Shown here piece after piece: positions 33,250-42,700 of a stretch of 64,000 nucleotides of DNA (positions are counted from its first letter, which is position 1; every line of letters starts with the position of its first letter). The stretch lies in NCBI GenBank assembly GCA_964561025.1, contig CAZLNM010000009.1, positions 14,559 through 78,558 on the forward strand. Direction: 5' to 3'. A program made the position numbers and the translations under genes. Source of the DNA: JAAZNF01 sp964561025. Its GTDB lineage: Bacteria > Myxococcota > B64-G9. The notes beneath the pieces are model-generated. The model was given only the letters and a program-made list of their open reading frames with translations, made no database searches and was not told the origin of the DNA.

Positions 33250-35730
33250 TCACTGGCAGGTGAAGATGACCCTGGCGCCGGTGTACGGCAGGCACGCCTT
33301 CTGGCTCCCGTTGGCCGGATCGAAACAGTCGGCGTCCGAGGCGCAAACCACCGTGCCGTTGAACCTCTGGCATTCCTGGAGGCCCGCCACGCACTCTGCC
33401 GTCAAGTTCCCGTTGCGCGCGGCGAGGCAGCAGACGCCGCTAGGCCCCAGGGCGTAGAAGCAGTCGAGGTTGTCGTTGCAACCGAGCTGCACCATGCCGG
33501 CCTGGACCTCGCAGTTTTCTAGCATGCTGCATGTCGGTCGAGCGGTTGGGAGGGCGGAGTTCCAGCAGCAGATGGCGGTGGCGCCCGCCGTGTTGCACGC
33601 CGGGGGACACACGCCGATGCCCGTGTCACCGCAGGTTTCGAAAGTCGGGCTGCAGTCTCCCACCAGGCAGGTGTTGCCGCACACCTTGCAGCCTGGCTGG
33701 CAGATGTTGATCTCCGGATATGCCGGGTGACTGCAACAGGAGGTGGGATCGGCGGGATCGAACAGGCAGTCCCGGTTCGAGCTGCATAGCGGAATGCCGG
33801 TCTGAGGTTGGGTTTCGCGGCAGGCTGAAAAGGACACGTTCGATTGCGAAACAAGCCAGCACTTCTCGGCCGGCTTGCAATCCTCGGCTCCATCGCAGGT
33901 GACGATGAGGCTGCTCGGCTGGCACTGCCGGATGTCGGCAATACAGGTTCTTCCCCCTCCAGAGACGGAGCAGCAGACCGATCCCATCGAACAGTCGGCC
34001 TGGAGGCAATCCCACCCCGGCTCGCCGCACACGCCGTTCGTGCACACCTGGCCCGGCGCGCAGGCGATGTTGCAAGAGCCGCAGTGACGGGGGTCGGTGA
34101 GTGTGTTTGTGGCGCAGGTGGAGTCCCCGGTGCCGGTGGGATCGCCACAGGTGACATACGGCCCCACGCACAGGGTGTAGTCGCAGCGCCCGCCGACACA
34201 CTGGGGGATCGAGTGAAGGGGCGCGTCCCGGTAGCAGTCCTGTTCACATGTGCCGCAATGAAAGACGCTGGTGGCAAGGTTCGGACACGAGCCGTCCGGG
34301 CAGCGGAACCCGCCGCATGTGTCGTCACTGCATCCGGCGAGCGAGCAGCTACTATTGCCGGTGCATGTATCGTTGCAGTGAAGGCAGTTCTCCGTCGTGC
34401 CGCCGACGGTTTCACAGTCCATGGTGGTCGTGTCGCAGTTGAGCCAGCCGGGGAGGCAATCGCTGCGGCAGGTCCCCAGGACACAGGTGGCCTGTGTGTT
34501 TGTCGGGACCGGACATGGATTGCCGCACTCTCCGCAGTGGAAGATGTTTTCGCCCTTCACCAGGGTCTCGCAGCCGTTGAAAAAGAGCTTGTCGCAGTCC
34601 CGGAAGTCGCCCTCGCAGGCGCTTTCGGGGATGACACAGATGCCGTTCTTGCACTCCAGCACCTCCTGCCGCGTATTGGGCGCCGTGCATTCCCGGCCGC
34701 AGGCGCCGCAGTGCTCGAGCTTGTTGAGCAGGTCCTCGCAGCCGTTGCTGCGATTGTTGTCGCACTCGGCGGAGAAGAGCTTGCACTTTGCGTAGTCGCA
34801 CAAGCGGCTCGGGTTGCAAAAGACGCCCTCCGCGTTTTGCACTTCCTGCGTGCAGTCGTGGATGCTACCGCAGCCCGTCCCGCAGCTCGTCGCGGTCGAA
34901 AGAGGCGTCTCGCAACCGTCGGCGGGACCGTTTATGCAATCGTCGAAGTCGATCTTGCACCGGGTGTAGCCGCAGGCGCCGTTTTCGCAGGTCACCGCTT
35001 CTGCGTGCTGTACGGTAGAAGCACAGTTGACACCCGGGGCGAGGCACGACGGCTTGCAGTCATTGACGGCATCGAGGAACGTCTCGCATCCGTCCGCCAC
35101 CCCACCCCCGCAGTCGCCCCAGCCGGGATCGCAAATCATGGCGCAATTGTCGTTGATGCATGCCACCGCGCCGTGAGGGGTTGGTGTCTTGACTTGTTGG
35201 CTACAACAGGCCCTGCCGCAGGGGGATTCACCATTGTCGCAACCGGACGCGCACTGGTCGCCGTTGCACACTTGATTTTCAGAACAAGAGCGACAATCGG
35301 CGCAGTGCTCGAACGTCCCCAGCGGATCGCAGCCGTTTTTCCAGTCGCCGTCGCACTCGGCGGAGTTCGTGGGGCAGACGACGGCGCATTGGGAGTTTAG
35401 GCAAACGGGCTCGCCGGTGCTGCCGGTGAACTGGGCGATGCAGTCCGTCTCGCAGCTTCCGCAGTGGCGGGGGTCGCTGGTGATGTCCGTACACTCACCA
35501 TTGCACACCCTGCCGCCGGATGGGCACTGGCACTTCTGCGGGTCGAGCGTCCCGGACAGGCCCTTCTTGGGCACGCACACCTTGCCGTCGAGGCAGGCGC
35601 AGTCCGGGTGGTCGCAGGAGCCGTCCTCGTGGCAGGGGAGATACCCGTGCTCCTCGAACGGCGGCGTGTCGAAGGTGCAGGCAAGATGCAAAGCGACACA
35701 GGTGCCCGAGAGTAGGACGAGTCTTTTCAT
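33250..35730 (-). CDS. Large Cys-rich repeat lipoprotein
   Basis: An 826-residue surface protein. The lipoprotein signal ends at LHLAC (Cys18). The rest is a run of Cys-rich units of about 35-45 residues with the pattern CDxDxxNGCExxL...HCGxCGxxC (for example CDNNRSNGCEDLLNKLEHCG). Such proteins are typical of myxobacteria; all Cys are expected in disulfides outside the cell. Function is unknown. Its GC content and codon use are lower than in the neighbours. A second such gene begins at the right edge of the window (63040). Confidence 0.85.
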   Translation of the reverse strand: MKRLVLLSGTCVALHLACTFDTPPFEEHGYLPCHEDGSCDHPDCACLDGKVCVPKKGLSGTLDPQKCQCPSGGRVCNGECTDITSDPRHCGSCETDCIAQFTGSTGEPVCLNSQCAVVCPTNSAECDGDWKNGCDPLGTFEHCADCRSCSENQVCNGDQCASGCDNGESPCGRACCSQQVKTPTPHGAVACINDNCAMICDPGWGDCGGGVADGCETFLDAVNDCKPSCLAPGVNCASTVQHAEAVTCENGACGYTRCKIDFDDCINGPADGCETPLSTATSCGTGCGSIHDCTQEVQNAEGVFCNPSRLCDYAKCKLFSAECDNNRSNGCEDLLNKLEHCGACGRECTAPNTRQEVLECKNGICVIPESACEGDFRDCDKLFFNGCETLVKGENIFHCGECGNPCPVPTNTQATCVLGTCRSDCLPGWLNCDTTTMDCETVGGTTENCLHCNDTCTGNSSCSLAGCSDDTCGGFRCPDGSCPNLATSVFHCGTCEQDCYRDAPLHSIPQCVGGRCDYTLCVGPYVTCGDPTGTGDSTCATNTLTDPRHCGSCNIACAPGQVCTNGVCGEPGWDCLQADCSMGSVCCSVSGGGRTCIADIRQCQPSSLIVTCDGAEDCKPAEKCWLVSQSNVSFSACRETQPQTGIPLCSSNRDCLFDPADPTSCCSHPAYPEINICQPGCKVCGNTCLVGDCSPTFETCGDTGIGVCPPACNTAGATAICCWNSALPTARPTCSMLENCEVQAGMVQLGCNDNLDCFYALGPSGVCCLAARNGNLTAECVAGLQECQRFNGTVVCASDADCFDPANGSQKACLPYTGARVIFTCQ

Positions 35731-35751
35731 GGCATCACCCCTTCTCGGCCC

Positions 35752-35780
35752 ATTCTATGCGATTCTGAAAAAAAGGTCAG
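35752..35780 (-). promoter_or_regulatory. Promoter of the Cys-rich lipoprotein
   Basis: -35 CTGACC (35775-35780), 17-nt spacer containing T7, -10 TAGAAT (35752-35757). Transcription would start near 35745, giving a 15-nt leader with GGGGTGA before the ATG. Confidence 0.5.
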
Positions 35781-35980
35781 GGGGGGGCGCTCATACGACA
35801 GATCGTCCAGATCGCGGCTGGCCGCGTAGGCCCTTTCAACCCGCGACCGGGCGTTCCAGATTTTGGCAGTTCAAGCCGCGCGAAGGCTACCAGAGATATC
35901 GCATGTGAACGCGTTGCCTCGGGTGGCTTTGCGTTCGCGCGCCGGGCGGAGGCGAACGAGGCGTGCGCTGCGCGGCGGGG
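35781..35980. other. Gene-free spacer
   Basis: About 200 nt with no supported gene; it contains a G8 run near 35781 and GC-rich sequence. No clear terminator stem after the small lipoprotein gene was found. Confidence 0.4.
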
Positions 35981-36436
35981 TCAGGGCGCCTGGTAGATCG
36001 CCAGCGGCACCTCGCCCAGGTTGACCGCGCTACCGTCCCACTGGATGGGCTCGGTCACCCGGCCGGCGTAGTCCACCCCCGCCACGGGCGAGGTGGTCCC
36101 GCCGCCGGGCATGTACAGGGCGACGTAGAAGTAGTAGGTGCCGTTCGCGGCGGTGATGTTTTCGGCCTTGAGGTCGAGCGGTTTCTTGGGGCCGATGTCG
36201 GGCGTCGGCACCTGCGCCAGGATGGCGGCCGGCATTCCGGCCGGGGTGGGGGTGGTGAAGAAGAACGCCATCAGGTTGGTGGGCGTGCCGGAGAAGGTCT
36301 GTGGCACGGTGAGCCGGGCGCACAGCGACTTGGCCTCGGTGCAGGTGAGGGGCGGGTTGTCATTGTCGCCGCCGCCGCAACCGAAGAGATAAAGCGCGAA
36401 AAACGCCAACATCATGGACAGGCCGAAGCTCTTCAT
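35981..36436 (-). CDS. Small lipoprotein downstream of TonB receptor
   Basis: A 151-residue lipoprotein. The signal ends in YLFGC (Cys20). The mature part looks like one beta-sandwich domain (NGTYYFYVALYMPGGG, GVDYAGRVTEPIQWDG). GGAAGGAGGG precedes the ATG at 36436. It follows the receptor gene by 28 nt and, with the lipoprotein before the receptor, forms a lipoprotein-receptor-lipoprotein operon. A surface partner of the receptor is a reasonable guess. No named family recognised. Confidence 0.72.
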   Translation of the reverse strand: MKSFGLSMMLAFFALYLFGCGGGDNDNPPLTCTEAKSLCARLTVPQTFSGTPTNLMAFFFTTPTPAGMPAAILAQVPTPDIGPKKPLDLKAENITAANGTYYFYVALYMPGGGTTSPVAGVDYAGRVTEPIQWDGSAVNLGEVPLAIYQAP

Positions 36437-36464
36437 GGATCCCTCCTTCCGATGGATGCAAAGC

Positions 36465-38489
36465 CTACATTCCCGCGAAGGCGGCTTCAAGGAATACCTC
36501 GCGGCCGGGGGCGGGGTAGCCCTGGATGGCGTACACCCGGGCGTCGAGCAGGTTGGAGGCCACGATGGAGAGCGCCATCGGCCGGTGATGCCAGCTCGCG
36601 CGCAGGTCCACCGTCGCGTAAGCGCCCAGCGTCCGCCGCGGAAAGCGCAAAAGACCCGTCTCGGGATCCAGCGTGGCCGCGCCCGAGTCGAGAAAGTCGT
36701 CATAGTACCGGCTCCCCACCGCCGCCACGAACGCGGAGATCTCGAAGGCGCGCCAGCGCGCCCGCGCTTCGAATGATGCCTTGGCCGCGGGCCGGTAGAG
36801 CAGCGGCTGTGCGCCCGGCAGCGCTAATGCATCGAGCGTGGATAGCGCCGCGAAGAGATCGAGCCAGCGGGCCGGCCGCGCGCGCAGCGAGAGTTCGGCG
36901 CCGAGGAGGCGCGAGCGATCGAGGTTTCGGGCGGACACCGGCGAGGAGTACACGAACTCGATGGTGTCGGAGCCGAAGTTGGCAAAGCAGGCGAGTTCGG
37001 CCGAGAGCCGGCCATCCAGAAAGGCCCGGCGCGCGCCAATCTCCGCGGCCCACACCGACTCCGGCGAGAGCTTCGGGTTGCCCTGGAAGACGAGCCCGTA
37101 GGTGGTGTTGTAGCTCAGGTACATCTCGCCGATGGTGGGCACGCGAAAACCCCGGTTGAGCGCAGCCCACAGCACCGCGTCCTTCGCCGGGCGGTAGGCC
37201 AGCCGGGCCTTGGGGCTTATGGAAAAGAAGCGCTGGCGGGTATCGAAGGCGTGCCCGTCGAGGCGCAGCCCGGCGCTCGCCTCCACCCCCGCGCCCAGGT
37301 CGATCTGGGCCTGCCAGAAGGCCGCCCCGGCCAGCGCCAGGTAGGCGCGTTCGGCGTTCGCCTGCCCGAGCTGGAACACCGTGCCGCCCACGCGGTCGAG
37401 CTGCAGCTCGAGGCCGCCGGTGTGCAGGCTTCTACCCAGCAGCGGGATGCTCAGCTGCCCGCGTAATCCCACACGATGGCTGCGGTATTCGTTGGGATTG
37501 CCGCCCCCCGGGTCGGCGACCGTCTGGGAAGAGGCGTTCCAGAAGGCCCCGGCCTCCGCCGAGAGCCCGGCGGCCGGCCGGTACTCCCAGCGCGTCCCGA
37601 GCTGGGTCTGCAAGCGGCGAAAGAGCCGCGAGCGGCTGCGCTCGGAGGTCCCCTCGAACCCCGGGTTGCCGCCGCTGCCGCCGCCGGCGAAGGCGGTGGC
37701 CAACAGGCGGTGTCCCGGCGCCGGCTCGATGCTCCCGCGGGCCCGCAGGCCGAAGGTCTCGCTCTGCGAGTTGTGGCGGAACTCGTCCTCGCCCCCGGGG
37801 CGCAGCCCGAGGTAGCGCTGCCACTGGCCGGCCATGCGCAGGCCGTCGCCCGCGGTGCCCTGGGACCACAACGCCTGGAGCCGGGCGCGGTTTCCGTCGG
37901 TGCCGGCGAAGCCCTGACCGAGCGCGAGGTCGATTTCGGGCGCCGGGGGGTTCGAGAGGAGTTGGATCACGCCCCCCACCGCCGCCGAGCCGTAGAGCGC
38001 CGAGGCCGGCCCGCGCAGGACTTCGATCCGGCCGAGGTCGAAGAGCGGCAGCGAAGACCAGTCCACCCCGTCGGCGTCCGGGGTGTTCAAGGGGAAGCCG
38101 TCGAGCAGCACCAGCACCCGGTTGCCGAACCCGCCGGGCTTGAAGTCCGAGGAGCCGCGGATGCTGACGTTCCCGCCGAACCCGCCCGGGCTCATGCTCT
38201 GGGCATCGACCCCCGGGGCCTGTTGCAGGATGGCGGCCGCGTCGGCCGGGCCGCGCCGGGCGATGGCTTCGCCGTCGATCGAGGCGAGGCTGGCGGCGAC
38301 CTCTCTCGCGTCCTCCGGCCCGCGCTCGGCGGTGACCACGATCTCGGTGACGTCGTCCTCCTCGACCACGGCGGCGGGGCCGTCTCCGGACTCGCGCGCG
38401 CCGGAATCAGCAGGTTCGAGCGCAGCCACCGTCCACGGGACGAGGGCCAGGATCGGCGGCCAGAGGACGGTGGCAGGGAAGCGGCTCAC
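36465..38489 (-). CDS. TonB-dependent receptor
   Basis: A 674-residue outer-membrane receptor. Signal peptide about 1-23, TonB box TEIVVTAER near residue 50, plug domain (ILQQAPGVDAQSMSPGGFGG, VLLDGFPLN, RGPASALYGSAAVGGVIQL) and a barrel of about 530 residues. The layout of the plug resembles BtuB/FecA-type receptors. The GTG start overlaps the stop of the upstream lipoprotein (GTGA) and has no ribosome site of its own, so translation is probably coupled. The barrel ends in FAGM instead of a terminal aromatic. Confidence 0.9.
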   Translation of the reverse strand: MSRFPATVLWPPILALVPWTVAALEPADSGARESGDGPAAVVEEDDVTEIVVTAERGPEDAREVAASLASIDGEAIARRGPADAAAILQQAPGVDAQSMSPGGFGGNVSIRGSSDFKPGGFGNRVLVLLDGFPLNTPDADGVDWSSLPLFDLGRIEVLRGPASALYGSAAVGGVIQLLSNPPAPEIDLALGQGFAGTDGNRARLQALWSQGTAGDGLRMAGQWQRYLGLRPGGEDEFRHNSQSETFGLRARGSIEPAPGHRLLATAFAGGGSGGNPGFEGTSERSRSRLFRRLQTQLGTRWEYRPAAGLSAEAGAFWNASSQTVADPGGGNPNEYRSHRVGLRGQLSIPLLGRSLHTGGLELQLDRVGGTVFQLGQANAERAYLALAGAAFWQAQIDLGAGVEASAGLRLDGHAFDTRQRFFSISPKARLAYRPAKDAVLWAALNRGFRVPTIGEMYLSYNTTYGLVFQGNPKLSPESVWAAEIGARRAFLDGRLSAELACFANFGSDTIEFVYSSPVSARNLDRSRLLGAELSLRARPARWLDLFAALSTLDALALPGAQPLLYRPAAKASFEARARWRAFEISAFVAAVGSRYYDDFLDSGAATLDPETGLLRFPRRTLGAYATVDLRASWHHRPMALSIVASNLLDARVYAIQGYPAPGREVFLEAAFAGM

Positions 38490-39001
38490 AGCGGCGGGTA
38501 GTGGGAGCGCATCTCGGCGGCGGTGGGGTAGAGGATCATCTCGGGCATCACGATGCCTTTCTCCTCGGGATGGGCCGGGCTCAGGGTGATGGCGGAGGCG
38601 TTCTCCATCCGGTCGAGCGTGGTGCCATGAACCGAGACAGGGCGCATGCCGGTCCGCGGGTCCGTGTCCTCGGGGTCCTTCCAGGCGACCATCAGGGCCG
38701 CGTAGGTGCCGAAGGCGATCGGCGGGTTGTCGAACGAGAACGGGAGCGGGCTCGAACTTTTTGCCTGGATGTACTTGAAGGCCGCCGGCGCGCCGGGGAC
38801 GTACTCCGGGCTCCAGGGCGCTATGCGAAACAGCGAGAGCACCAAGTAGCCGGATTCAGGCCATGTGCCGGAGTAGGCGATGCTTCCCGAGATGATACCG
38901 GCGGTGGGCGCGGGCTCGCCTCCGCAGGCAGCCAGCCACGCCGCCAGAACGGCCGGGGAAAGAAGCGAAAAGACAAGCCGACGCTGCCAGGGCCTCGACA
39001 T
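38486..39001 (-). CDS. Lipoprotein upstream of TonB receptor
   Basis: A 171-residue lipoprotein. The signal ends in WLAAC (Cys26). The mature part (GIISGSIAYSGTWPESGYLV, FGTYAALMVAWKDPED) looks like a small beta-sandwich domain related in style to the lipoprotein at 35981. It is the first gene of a three-gene operon. The -10 box ends 6 nt before the ATG and there is no Shine-Dalgarno sequence, so the mRNA is likely leaderless. Confidence 0.75.
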   Translation of the reverse strand: MSRPWQRRLVFSLLSPAVLAAWLAACGGEPAPTAGIISGSIAYSGTWPESGYLVLSLFRIAPWSPEYVPGAPAAFKYIQAKSSSPLPFSFDNPPIAFGTYAALMVAWKDPEDTDPRTGMRPVSVHGTTLDRMENASAITLSPAHPEEKGIVMPEMILYPTAAEMRSHYPPL

Positions 39002-39007
39002 GGCGAC

Positions 39008-39036
39008 ATACTATTCAGTGTTGCTCACCGCGTCAA
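39008..39036 (-). promoter_or_regulatory. Promoter predicting a leaderless mRNA (minus)
   Basis: -35 TTGACG (39031-39036), 17-nt spacer, -10 TAGTAT (39008-39013). The ATG at 39001 lies at the expected transcription start. Confidence 0.6.
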
Positions 39037-39070
39037 TTCGGCTGCAAATACGCCAAACCCGGCAAACCCG

Positions 39071-39146
39071 GGGCCTGTCCCCAATGTTTGTTTTTTTGTT
39101 TCAAGTGGTTGGATGAGGGGCTGTCCCCAGGGGGCCCAGGGGGACA
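39071..39146. repeat. GGGGACAG-type short inverted elements
   Basis: GGGCCTGTCCCCA occurs at 39071-39083 and again at 47049-47061; a close variant GGGGCTGTCCCCA is at 39117-39129. TGTCCCC (39122-39128) and GGGGACA (39140-39146) form an inverted pair. A T-rich tract follows the first. This looks like a REP-type element between divergent genes. Confidence 0.6.
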
Positions 39147-39161
39147 AGACCCGAAAAATGG

Positions 39162-39190
39162 TTGCAGGCTGTAAATTTGTTCAGTATCAT
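39162..39190 (+). promoter_or_regulatory. Promoter predicting a leaderless mRNA (plus)
   Basis: -35 TTGCAG (39162-39167), 17-nt spacer, -10 TATCAT (39185-39190). The GTG at 39198 lies 8 nt after the -10 box, at the expected first transcribed base. Confidence 0.6.
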
Positions 39191-39197
39191 ACAGCGC

Positions 39198-40322
39198 GTG
39201 GACACCGAGAAGAAGCTAACCATCCTCGGCGAACACGCATCCCAGGACGTCGCCGGGGCCACCGATTTTTCGGAGTGTCGGAGGAAAGACATCGGCGAGT
39301 TCATCTACCCGGCGCGGCTTCCCGGAGGCAAGGTGCTGCGCCAGCTCAAGGTGCTGCTGGACAACGCCTGCCCATACTCCTGCGCCTACTGCGCCCAACG
39401 CGCCGGGCGCGACACCCCCCGCACCCGCTTCACCCCCGAGGAGCTCTCGCGTATGTTCGCTGCGCTTGTGGAGCGGGGCGCGGTGGATGGGCTTTTTCTA
39501 TCTTCGGGCATCGGCGCGAGCCCCGTTACCACCATGGACCGGATGCTGGCCGCCGTGGAGATCATCCGCCGCCGGTACGGCTTTCAGGGTTTTGTCCACC
39601 TCAAGATTCTCCCCGGCGCCGAGCCCGCCCAGATCGAGCGCGCCGCCGAGCTCGCCGACCGCCTGTCCATCAACCTGGAAGCGCCCAGCGCCGCGCACCT
39701 CGCCGCGCTCTCGTCGCAGAAGGACCTGGAGGGTGACATCCTGCGACGCATGGCCTGGATCTTTCGCGCCATCGGCGCGAGAAAGGCACGGGCCCGCAGC
39801 CACACCACCCAGTTTGTCGTCGGCGCGGGCGAGGAGAGAGACCGGGATCTGCTCTTTGCGGCCTGGCGCCTGTACCGGGAGCTGTCTCTCGGGAGGGCCT
39901 ACTACTCGGCCTTCCGGCCCATCTCCGGCACTCCGCTGGCACAGCGGCCCCGCACCCCCGCGCTCCGTCAACACCGGCTCTACCAGGCGGATTTTCTGAT
40001 GCGCAGGTACGGTTTTTCTCCCACCGAACTGGTGCTGGACCCGGCAGGCAACCTCGATGGCGAGAGCGATCCCAAGACGCTGTGGGCGCGAAATCATCCC
40101 GAGCGCTTCCCGGTGGAGGTGAACCGCGCGCACAGCGCCGATCTGCTGCGCGTGCCGGGTTTCGGCGAGCGCACGGTGCGGCGGATCATCGAGGCCCGCA
40201 AGATCCAGCCCATCCGGAACCTGGCCGATCTGGCGCGGCTGGCCCCGCTGGCCCAGAAGGCCGCGCCCTTTATCCTGATCCGCGGCAAGAAGGCCCGGGC
40301 GCAGCTCGATCTCGGCCTGTAG
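39198..40322 (+). CDS. Radical SAM protein with C-terminal helix-hairpin-helix (UDG-linked type)
   Basis: A 374-residue protein like the putative DNA modification/repair radical SAM family that usually pairs with a uracil-DNA-glycosylase-like gene. The start KLTILGEHASQDVAG fits the family. CPYSCAYCAQR is the CxxxCxxC cluster. Later come LKILPGAEPAQIERAAELAD and SINLEAPS. The last 60 residues are a HhH DNA-binding domain (LRVPGFGERTVRRIIEARKI). I chose the GTG at 39198 because the promoter makes it the first base of a leaderless transcript; no ribosome site is visible. The glycosylase partner is not next to it here. Confidence 0.85.
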   Translation: MDTEKKLTILGEHASQDVAGATDFSECRRKDIGEFIYPARLPGGKVLRQLKVLLDNACPYSCAYCAQRAGRDTPRTRFTPEELSRMFAALVERGAVDGLFLSSGIGASPVTTMDRMLAAVEIIRRRYGFQGFVHLKILPGAEPAQIERAAELADRLSINLEAPSAAHLAALSSQKDLEGDILRRMAWIFRAIGARKARARSHTTQFVVGAGEERDRDLLFAAWRLYRELSLGRAYYSAFRPISGTPLAQRPRTPALRQHRLYQADFLMRRYGFSPTELVLDPAGNLDGESDPKTLWARNHPERFPVEVNRAHSADLLRVPGFGERTVRRIIEARKIQPIRNLADLARLAPLAQKAAPFILIRGKKARAQLDLGL

Positions 40323-40404
40323 CCGCTCATCGCCGCGGGCCACAACGCTCTGGATTCTTTTGGGAAGATTCGGCATGATCTTTTGCGCTGCGCGGGGACC
40401 CGGC

Positions 40405-42654
40405 ATGGCGAACGAATCGGACATCCACGCTCGTCTGCGCTCGCTCGAGGAGGAGAACCGCCGCCTCCAGTCCGAGCTGCAGTACTTTCGCGAGTCGTTC
40501 GAGAACCAGCTCGAGGGGATCGGCTTGGTCGATCTCGACGAGCGTTTCATCCTGGCCAACCCGGCCGCCCACGACATCTTCGGCGTCCCGCCCGGCACGC
40601 TGCGGGGACGCAGGCTCCACGAGTTCATCGATAGCGGCACGCTGGCCCGCATCAAGGAGCAGACCGCCGAGCGCAAGGACGGGCGCTCCTCCGTGTACGA
40701 GATGGACATCGTTCGGCCCGACGGCCAGCGCCGTACCATCCTGGTCTCGGCCGTTCCCCGCCGCGATCCCGAGGGGGGGGTGAGCGGCTCCTACGGCATC
40801 TTCCGCGACGTCACCGAGCAGCGGCGCATGGGACTGGCCCTGGCCGAGGAGCGCAATTTCGTCAACGCCATCCTGGACACCGCGGACGCTCTGGTGGTGG
40901 TGCTGGACCCTTCGGGACGGGTGGTGCGCTTCAACCCCGCCTGCCAGCGTATCACCGGCTACACCTTCGAGGAGATGCGCGGGCGGCCGGTCTGGGACCT
41001 CATCCCGCCCGACCAACGCGCCGGGGTGCGCCGGGTCTTCGAGAACCTCTCGCGGGAGGGCCTCCCCCTCGCGCACGAGAACTTCTTCCTGACGCGGGAC
41101 GGCAACCGCCGGCTCATCGCCTGGTCCAACACCGTGCTCAAGGATGCGGAGGGTGGCGTGCGCTGGGTGGTCGCCACGGGCATCGACATCACGGAGTTTC
41201 GCGCCGCCAAGGAACGGGCCGAGGCCGAATTCCTCAAGCTCTCCGCCATCCTCTCCGGCATGGAAGAAGGCGTGGCCTTCGTGGACGAGACCGGTTGCAT
41301 CGGGGAGATCAACGAGTTTCTGTGCCGGATGCTCGGCAAGACCAGCGAGGAGCTGGTGGGGCAGCCGTTGCGGGAGATCGAGCAATTGGGGGGTGGCCGC
41401 GGCGACGAGTTCACCGCTTTCTTCGAGCGCTTCCGCGCCGATCCCAAGAGCAATCCCGCGGTGGCGCAGCGCAGCTTCCAGGGCTCCGAGATCATCGTGC
41501 GCCTGCAGCCGATCTGCCAGGGAGAGCGTTTCGTCGGCATGGTGCTCAACTTCATCGACGTCTCCGAGCTGGTGCGGGCCCGCCGCCAGGCCGAGGAGGC
41601 CTCCCGGCTGAAGAGCGAGTTCCTCGCCAACGTGAGCCACGAGATCCGCACGCCGCTCTCCGGCATCATCGGCCTGGCCGGGCTGCTGCGGGAGTCGGGG
41701 CTCTCGAAAGAGATGCGCGAGTGGACCGAGCTCATCCTGTCCTCGGCGAAGTCGCTGCTCTCGGTGATCGACGACATCCTGGACTTCTCGCGCATCGAGT
41801 CCGGCCGTTTCGAGATCGGCGAGGAGGAGTTCGAGGTGGCGCGCATGGTCGAGGACCTGCGCGCGCGCTTCTTGCCCCGGGCGGTGGAGAAGGGGCTCCG
41901 CTTCGAATCCGAGATCGAGCCGAACGTCCCGGCGCGCCTGCTCGGCGATGGCACCCGCCTGCGCCAGGTCTTGAGCAGCCTCCTGGACAACGCCGTCAAG
42001 TTCACCGACGGAGGTGAGATCCGCGTCGCCGTGTCCTGCCCGACGCCGGGCCAGGCCGGTGATCGCCACCGGGTGCGCTTCGAGGTGGCGGACACCGGCA
42101 TCGGCATTCGCTCGGAGAGGCTCTCGCAGATCTTCGAGGCCTTCGTCCAGGGCGACGGCTCGTCCACACGAAAGCACGGTGGAACGGGCCTGGGCCTGGC
42201 CATCGCCTCGCGGCTGGTGGCCGCCATGGGCGGCAAGCTCGAGGTCGCGAGCCAGGAGGGCAGCGGCAGCCGCTTCTCCTTCACCCTGGCCTTCGGGGAT
42301 CCGGCGCGGGGCCGGATCCTGGACGAGGCGGGTCTGGCCGAGCGCACCGGCGGCGATCGCGCCCTGGTGCGAGAACTCTTCGGCCTCTTCGAGGAGAGCT
42401 GCCGCCGCACCACCGCCGAGGTACGCCAGGCCATCCTGCGCCGGCAGGGCGAGCCGCTGCGCCGGCTGGCGCACACCCTCAAGGGCGCCGCCGCCAACCT
42501 GGGAGCACGGGAGGCGGCCGAGGTGTTGGGTCGTTTGGAGCAGGCCGGCCGGGTGGAGAACTGGGATGAAGCCGGGCGGCTCATGGGGACGTTGCACCCG
42601 GCCCTGGACCGCTTCCGCGCGCGCATGCAGGAGTATCTGGCGAGCCGCCGCTGA
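40405..42654 (+). CDS. PAS-sensor histidine kinase with HPt domain
   Basis: A 749-residue cytoplasmic kinase; no membrane helices. After a short coiled coil, three PAS domains cover about 20-390. HisKA follows with the phosphorylated His412 (ANVSHEIRTPLSG), then HATPase_c (LDNAVKFTDGG, DTGIGIRSERL, GGTGLGLAI). A C-terminal HPt domain has His690 (AHTLKGAAANLG). No receiver domain is present between kinase and HPt, so a separate receiver is needed; the next gene supplies one. The start at 40405 is preferred to upstream ones that only add unrelated residues. Confidence 0.9.
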   Translation: MANESDIHARLRSLEEENRRLQSELQYFRESFENQLEGIGLVDLDERFILANPAAHDIFGVPPGTLRGRRLHEFIDSGTLARIKEQTAERKDGRSSVYEMDIVRPDGQRRTILVSAVPRRDPEGGVSGSYGIFRDVTEQRRMGLALAEERNFVNAILDTADALVVVLDPSGRVVRFNPACQRITGYTFEEMRGRPVWDLIPPDQRAGVRRVFENLSREGLPLAHENFFLTRDGNRRLIAWSNTVLKDAEGGVRWVVATGIDITEFRAAKERAEAEFLKLSAILSGMEEGVAFVDETGCIGEINEFLCRMLGKTSEELVGQPLREIEQLGGGRGDEFTAFFERFRADPKSNPAVAQRSFQGSEIIVRLQPICQGERFVGMVLNFIDVSELVRARRQAEEASRLKSEFLANVSHEIRTPLSGIIGLAGLLRESGLSKEMREWTELILSSAKSLLSVIDDILDFSRIESGRFEIGEEEFEVARMVEDLRARFLPRAVEKGLRFESEIEPNVPARLLGDGTRLRQVLSSLLDNAVKFTDGGEIRVAVSCPTPGQAGDRHRVRFEVADTGIGIRSERLSQIFEAFVQGDGSSTRKHGGTGLGLAIASRLVAAMGGKLEVASQEGSGSRFSFTLAFGDPARGRILDEAGLAERTGGDRALVRELFGLFEESCRRTTAEVRQAILRRQGEPLRRLAHTLKGAAANLGAREAAEVLGRLEQAGRVENWDEAGRLMGTLHPALDRFRARMQEYLASRR

Positions 42655-42700
42655 GCACGCCCGGCGCGCCCGGATTTTACGGGATCGAGGAGGATGCGCC

